Part shown: positions 41,775 to 43,937 of the stretch, one piece after another
Position numbering within the stretch: the stretch's first letter is position 1
How the letters are laid out: every line of letters begins with the position of its first letter
Assembly (NCBI GenBank): GCA_023415475.1
Contig: JAEZKL010000165.1
Location: 1-43,937, forward strand
DNA length: 43,937 nucleotides
DNA from: Bacillota bacterium
Lineage (GTDB): Bacteria > Bacillota > Clostridia > Lachnospirales > Lachnospiraceae
Direction of reading: 5' to 3'
The notes under the pieces: model-generated
Told to the model about the DNA's origin: nothing
Database searches by the model: none
The model's input: only the letters and a program-made list of their open reading frames with translations
Translations under genes and position numbers: made by a program

Positions 41775-42770
41775 TCATGTTAACGGATGGAAGCATCTAA
41801 TAAATTGTCCGTCGTTAACTTCTCTTACCTCTGGCAATTCCTTTGAACATCTCTCTTCAGCAACAGGACAACGGCTCTTAAACGGGCATCCTTTACTTTC
41901 CGGTGTCCAAAAAGTAACTTCTGCTTCTTTATCTTTTAATACCGGCAATTCTACAACTCCTTCTCTTTCCGGATCCGGAGCGGCTGTAACCAAAAGCTTT
42001 GTATAGGGATGCGCAGGGTTGATAATTACCTTATTAACATCACCCCATTCAACCATATGCCCAGCATACAAAACAATAATTCGATCAGCAAAGTATCGTG
42101 CAGTAGCTATATCATGCGTAATATAAATAAAAGATTTGTTATTTTCTTTTTTCAATTTGTTCATAAGGTTTAGAATTCCCAACCGAATTGATACGTCTAA
42201 CATTGATGTTGGCTCATCTGCAAATATCACTTCTGCACCAACAGACAATATTCTTGCTAAATATGCTCTTTGTCTTTGTCCACCAGACAACTGATGAGGA
42301 TTTTTGCTTCCTTGTTCTTCCGGCGGTACTAACCCTACCAAAGTCAAATACTCATCCATCTGCTTCTTCATGGTTGTTTTGTCGGAAGGATGATATAACT
42401 TAAGTGGCCTCTCCAAATGATAATATATATTATGCAATGGATTTAGCGAGGAAAAAGGGTCTTGGAAAATCATCTGTACTTTTTGACGATAGTTTTTTAA
42501 TTTCTGAGCCTTTAATTTATGAATGTCATTATTTTCAAACGTCATAGTTCCCGATGTTGGATTGTAAAATTTCATAGCGACCCTGCATATAGTAGACTTT
42601 CCACAGCCTGATTCACCAACAATTGCTAATGCTTCACCCTTATATAAATCAAAAGTGATATCATTCAAAGCACGTAAGGTTTTCTTCTTAGACAGGATAG
42701 ATTTTCCACCGATTTTAAAATCCATCACAACGTTATTTACACTTAATATTGTTTGCTTTTCTTCCTTCAT
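41775..42770 (-). CDS. Opp/Dpp-type ABC transporter ATPase (OppF-like)
   Basis: The 331-residue ATPase has Walker A IVGESGCGKSTICRV near residue 55, Q-loop MIFQDPFSSLNPLHN, signature LSGGQRQRAYLARIL, Walker B VIFADEPTSMLDVSIR and a C-terminal oligopeptide-family Cys cluster (CPFKSRCPVAEERC near 295). The MLDVSIR form is common in Opp-like transporters for oligosaccharides in Clostridia and Thermotogae, so the cargo could be a sugar oligomer rather than a peptide; this is inference. GAGGTG precedes the ATG. It follows the OppD-like gene on the same transcript. Confidence 0.9.
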   Translation of the reverse strand: MKEEKQTILSVNNVVMDFKIGGKSILSKKKTLRALNDITFDLYKGEALAIVGESGCGKSTICRVAMKFYNPTSGTMTFENNDIHKLKAQKLKNYRQKVQMIFQDPFSSLNPLHNIYYHLERPLKLYHPSDKTTMKKQMDEYLTLVGLVPPEEQGSKNPHQLSGGQRQRAYLARILSVGAEVIFADEPTSMLDVSIRLGILNLMNKLKKENNKSFIYITHDIATARYFADRIIVLYAGHMVEWGDVNKVIINPAHPYTKLLVTAAPDPEREGVVELPVLKDKEAEVTFWTPESKGCPFKSRCPVAEERCSKELPEVREVNDGQFIRCFHPLT

Positions 42771-42809
42771 TTCACACCTCGTATCATTGATATATGAATT
42801 AAGTTACAT

Positions 42810-43778
42810 CTATCCTACATCTAATGGATTATGGCAATAGTAGAACCCATCCTCTGTGGTGCTAATCTCCGGTTCTTTTGTAAAACAGTCACTACATGTT
42901 CTAAAACAACGATCTTGAAATCTGCATCCTACAGGAATAGCATTTAAATCAAGTGGAGTCCCAGGTATTCCTTCCATATACTTAACTTCTCCTTTTAAAG
43001 AGGGAAATGAGTTTTTTAAGCCATAGGTATATGGATGTCTTGGATTATGCAAAATCTCTTCTGAAGAAGCCTGTTCTACGATCTTCCCAGCGTACATAAT
43101 AGCTATTGTGTCGCAAAATTCCATCATCAAGCTGATATCATGTGTAATAAAAAGAATAGAGAATTTTAATTCCTTTTTTAGGTCGTAAATACACTGTAAA
43201 ATATCCCTTTGTACTACAGTATCAAGTGCAGTAGTAGGTTCGTCTAATATAAGAAGCTTTGGTCGCAGCGCTAATGCCATTGCAATCACTGCCCTCTGAC
43301 GCATACCTCCTGAATATTGATGAGGATAATCTTTTAATCGTTCTACCGGGATGCCTACAAAGGATAACAGCTCTTCAGCCCTCTTTCTGTACTCATTATT
43401 ATTATTGGTGATCCCATGATACTTAAATATTTCAAAAAACTGTTTTTCCATTGTTACGACGGGATTCAAGGAGTTCATTGCCGATTGGAATACCATGGCT
43501 ATCTCACTCCAGCGTAATTGCTGAACTTTATCTTCGCTCATAGGTACGATATCATTACCATCAAAAATAATTTGTCCATCTGATATTAACGCCGGAGGCC
43601 TATGTAACCGCATAAGAGAGTAAGCAATTGTACTCTTGCCGCAACCGGATTCTCCCGCCAAGCCAAAGCTTTGACCCTCTTTGATAGAAAAGCTGACATT
43701 GTCTACCGCTCTGACATGTCCCCCTTTTGCGGTCACATAATCAACACTAAGTCCTTTTACCGTTAATAAATCACCCAT
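42810..43778 (-). CDS. Opp/Dpp-type ABC transporter ATPase (OppD-like)
   Basis: The protein of about 322 residues has Walker A LAGESGCGKSTIAYSLM, Q-loop MVFQSAMNSLNPV, signature YSGGMRQRAVIAMAL, Walker B LLILDEPTTALDTV, and the family's C-terminal Cys region (CRFQDRCFRTCSDC near 290), which often binds an iron-sulfur centre. It pairs with the OppF-like protein to drive an importer. The start is ambiguous: ATG at 43778 is 11 bases from AGGAGG, TTG at 43784 is 5 bases from it. Confidence 0.9.
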   Translation of the reverse strand: MGDLLTVKGLSVDYVTAKGGHVRAVDNVSFSIKEGQSFGLAGESGCGKSTIAYSLMRLHRPPALISDGQIIFDGNDIVPMSEDKVQQLRWSEIAMVFQSAMNSLNPVVTMEKQFFEIFKYHGITNNNNEYRKRAEELLSFVGIPVERLKDYPHQYSGGMRQRAVIAMALALRPKLLILDEPTTALDTVVQRDILQCIYDLKKELKFSILFITHDISLMMEFCDTIAIMYAGKIVEQASSEEILHNPRHPYTYGLKNSFPSLKGEVKYMEGIPGTPLDLNAIPVGCRFQDRCFRTCSDCFTKEPEISTTEDGFYYCHNPLDVG

Positions 43779-43797
43779 CTCCAAGTGTTCCTCCTTC

Positions 43798-43937
43798 CTA
43801 TTTGATGTTGTCCAGGCTTAATTTTTTCATCGCTTTTGCCTGTATTTTTTTTATTTTATAATAAGCTCTCATTATTCTTTGTGCCTTCAATTTAGGATTT
43901 GATACTTCATCAATGGAGATGTTGATAAGCGTAAGTC
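43798..43937 (-). CDS. Opp/Dpp-type ABC permease (OppC-like), C-terminal end only
   Basis: Only the last 45 codons are present; the rest lies beyond the window. The segment LTLINISIDEVSNPKL matches the cytoplasmic tail of OppC/DppC-type permeases, and a long basic helix (AYYKIKKIQAKAMKKLS) follows. The AAGGAGG for the OppD-like gene follows the stop codon within a few bases, so the genes are one operon. Confidence 0.75.
   Translation of the reverse strand, partial: LTLINISIDEVSNPKLKAQRIMRAYYKIKKIQAKAMKKLSLDNIK

Noticed and set aside
1..43937. CRISPR array, tRNA or rRNA gene, insertion sequence
   Set aside because: No regularly spaced repeats, no tRNA-like or rRNA sequence and no transposase-like protein were noticed; the only exact long repeat is the 58-bp pair at 18737-18896.

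Overview
The window looks like chromosome from a motile, anaerobic, low-GC Firmicute of the Clostridia, most likely a member of the Lachnospiraceae. The reasons are an AT-rich sequence with strong AGGAGG-type ribosome sites, the gene order flgM-flgN-flgK-flgK-flgL-fliW-csrA-flaG-fliD-fliS-fliT-hag with two tandem flgK genes, a T-box leader, LytTR/DUF3021 and YitT-family proteins, and a flagellin without D2/D3 domains. This is inference; no species is named. Almost every gene lies on the minus strand.

Region A (1-12061, minus) is a surface-glycan locus attached to the flagellin gene. In the direction of transcription it runs: a 104-residue helical protein, a Maf/DUF115 (MptE-like) protein, a NeuA-like cytidylyltransferase fused to a HAD phosphatase, a NeuB-like synthase with SAF and cupin domains, a CDP-glycerol-type transferase, and then five glycosyltransferases and a Rossmann protein. 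Three of these share a PglD-like Rossmann module. The simplest reading is O-glycosylation of flagellin by Maf with a CMP-activated nonulosonic-type sugar, extended by the downstream transferases.

Region B (12269-23461, minus) is the late flagellar cluster: anti-sigma factor FlgM, chaperones FlgN, FliS and a FliT-like protein, hook-filament junction proteins FlgK (two) and FlgL, cap FliD, FlaG, flagellin, and the FliW-CsrA switch. Two clear sigma-28 (SigD) promoters (TAAA-N15-CCGATAT type) precede flaG and hag, and weaker ones precede flgM and neuB. The hag leader has a GGA-loop hairpin plus a GGA-containing ribosome site, the layout expected for CsrA repression relieved by FliW. A 58-bp exact direct repeat with palindromes fills the flgK-flgL gap.

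Region C (23731-35727) is mixed housekeeping: an ArsB/NhaD/SLC13-type transporter behind a structured leader, an S41 C-terminal processing protease, a CdaR/PucR-type regulator, an MsmK/UgpC ATPase, a YitT protein, an LCP-like membrane protein, a FabG-like reductase (plus strand), a YkgJ-type cysteine-cluster protein, and a LytTR-DUF3021-ABC transporter operon.

Region D (35919-43937) begins with an AlaA-type aminotransferase behind a T-box leader (probable Ala specifier GCA) and a second possible switch at its ribosome site. Next is a module with somewhat GC-richer coding sequence: a MocR regulator, divergent from a PLP decarboxylase broken by a one-base frameshift, and a PhzF-like isomerase. 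The window ends in an Opp-type ABC transporter operon (two ATPases and the tail of a permease).
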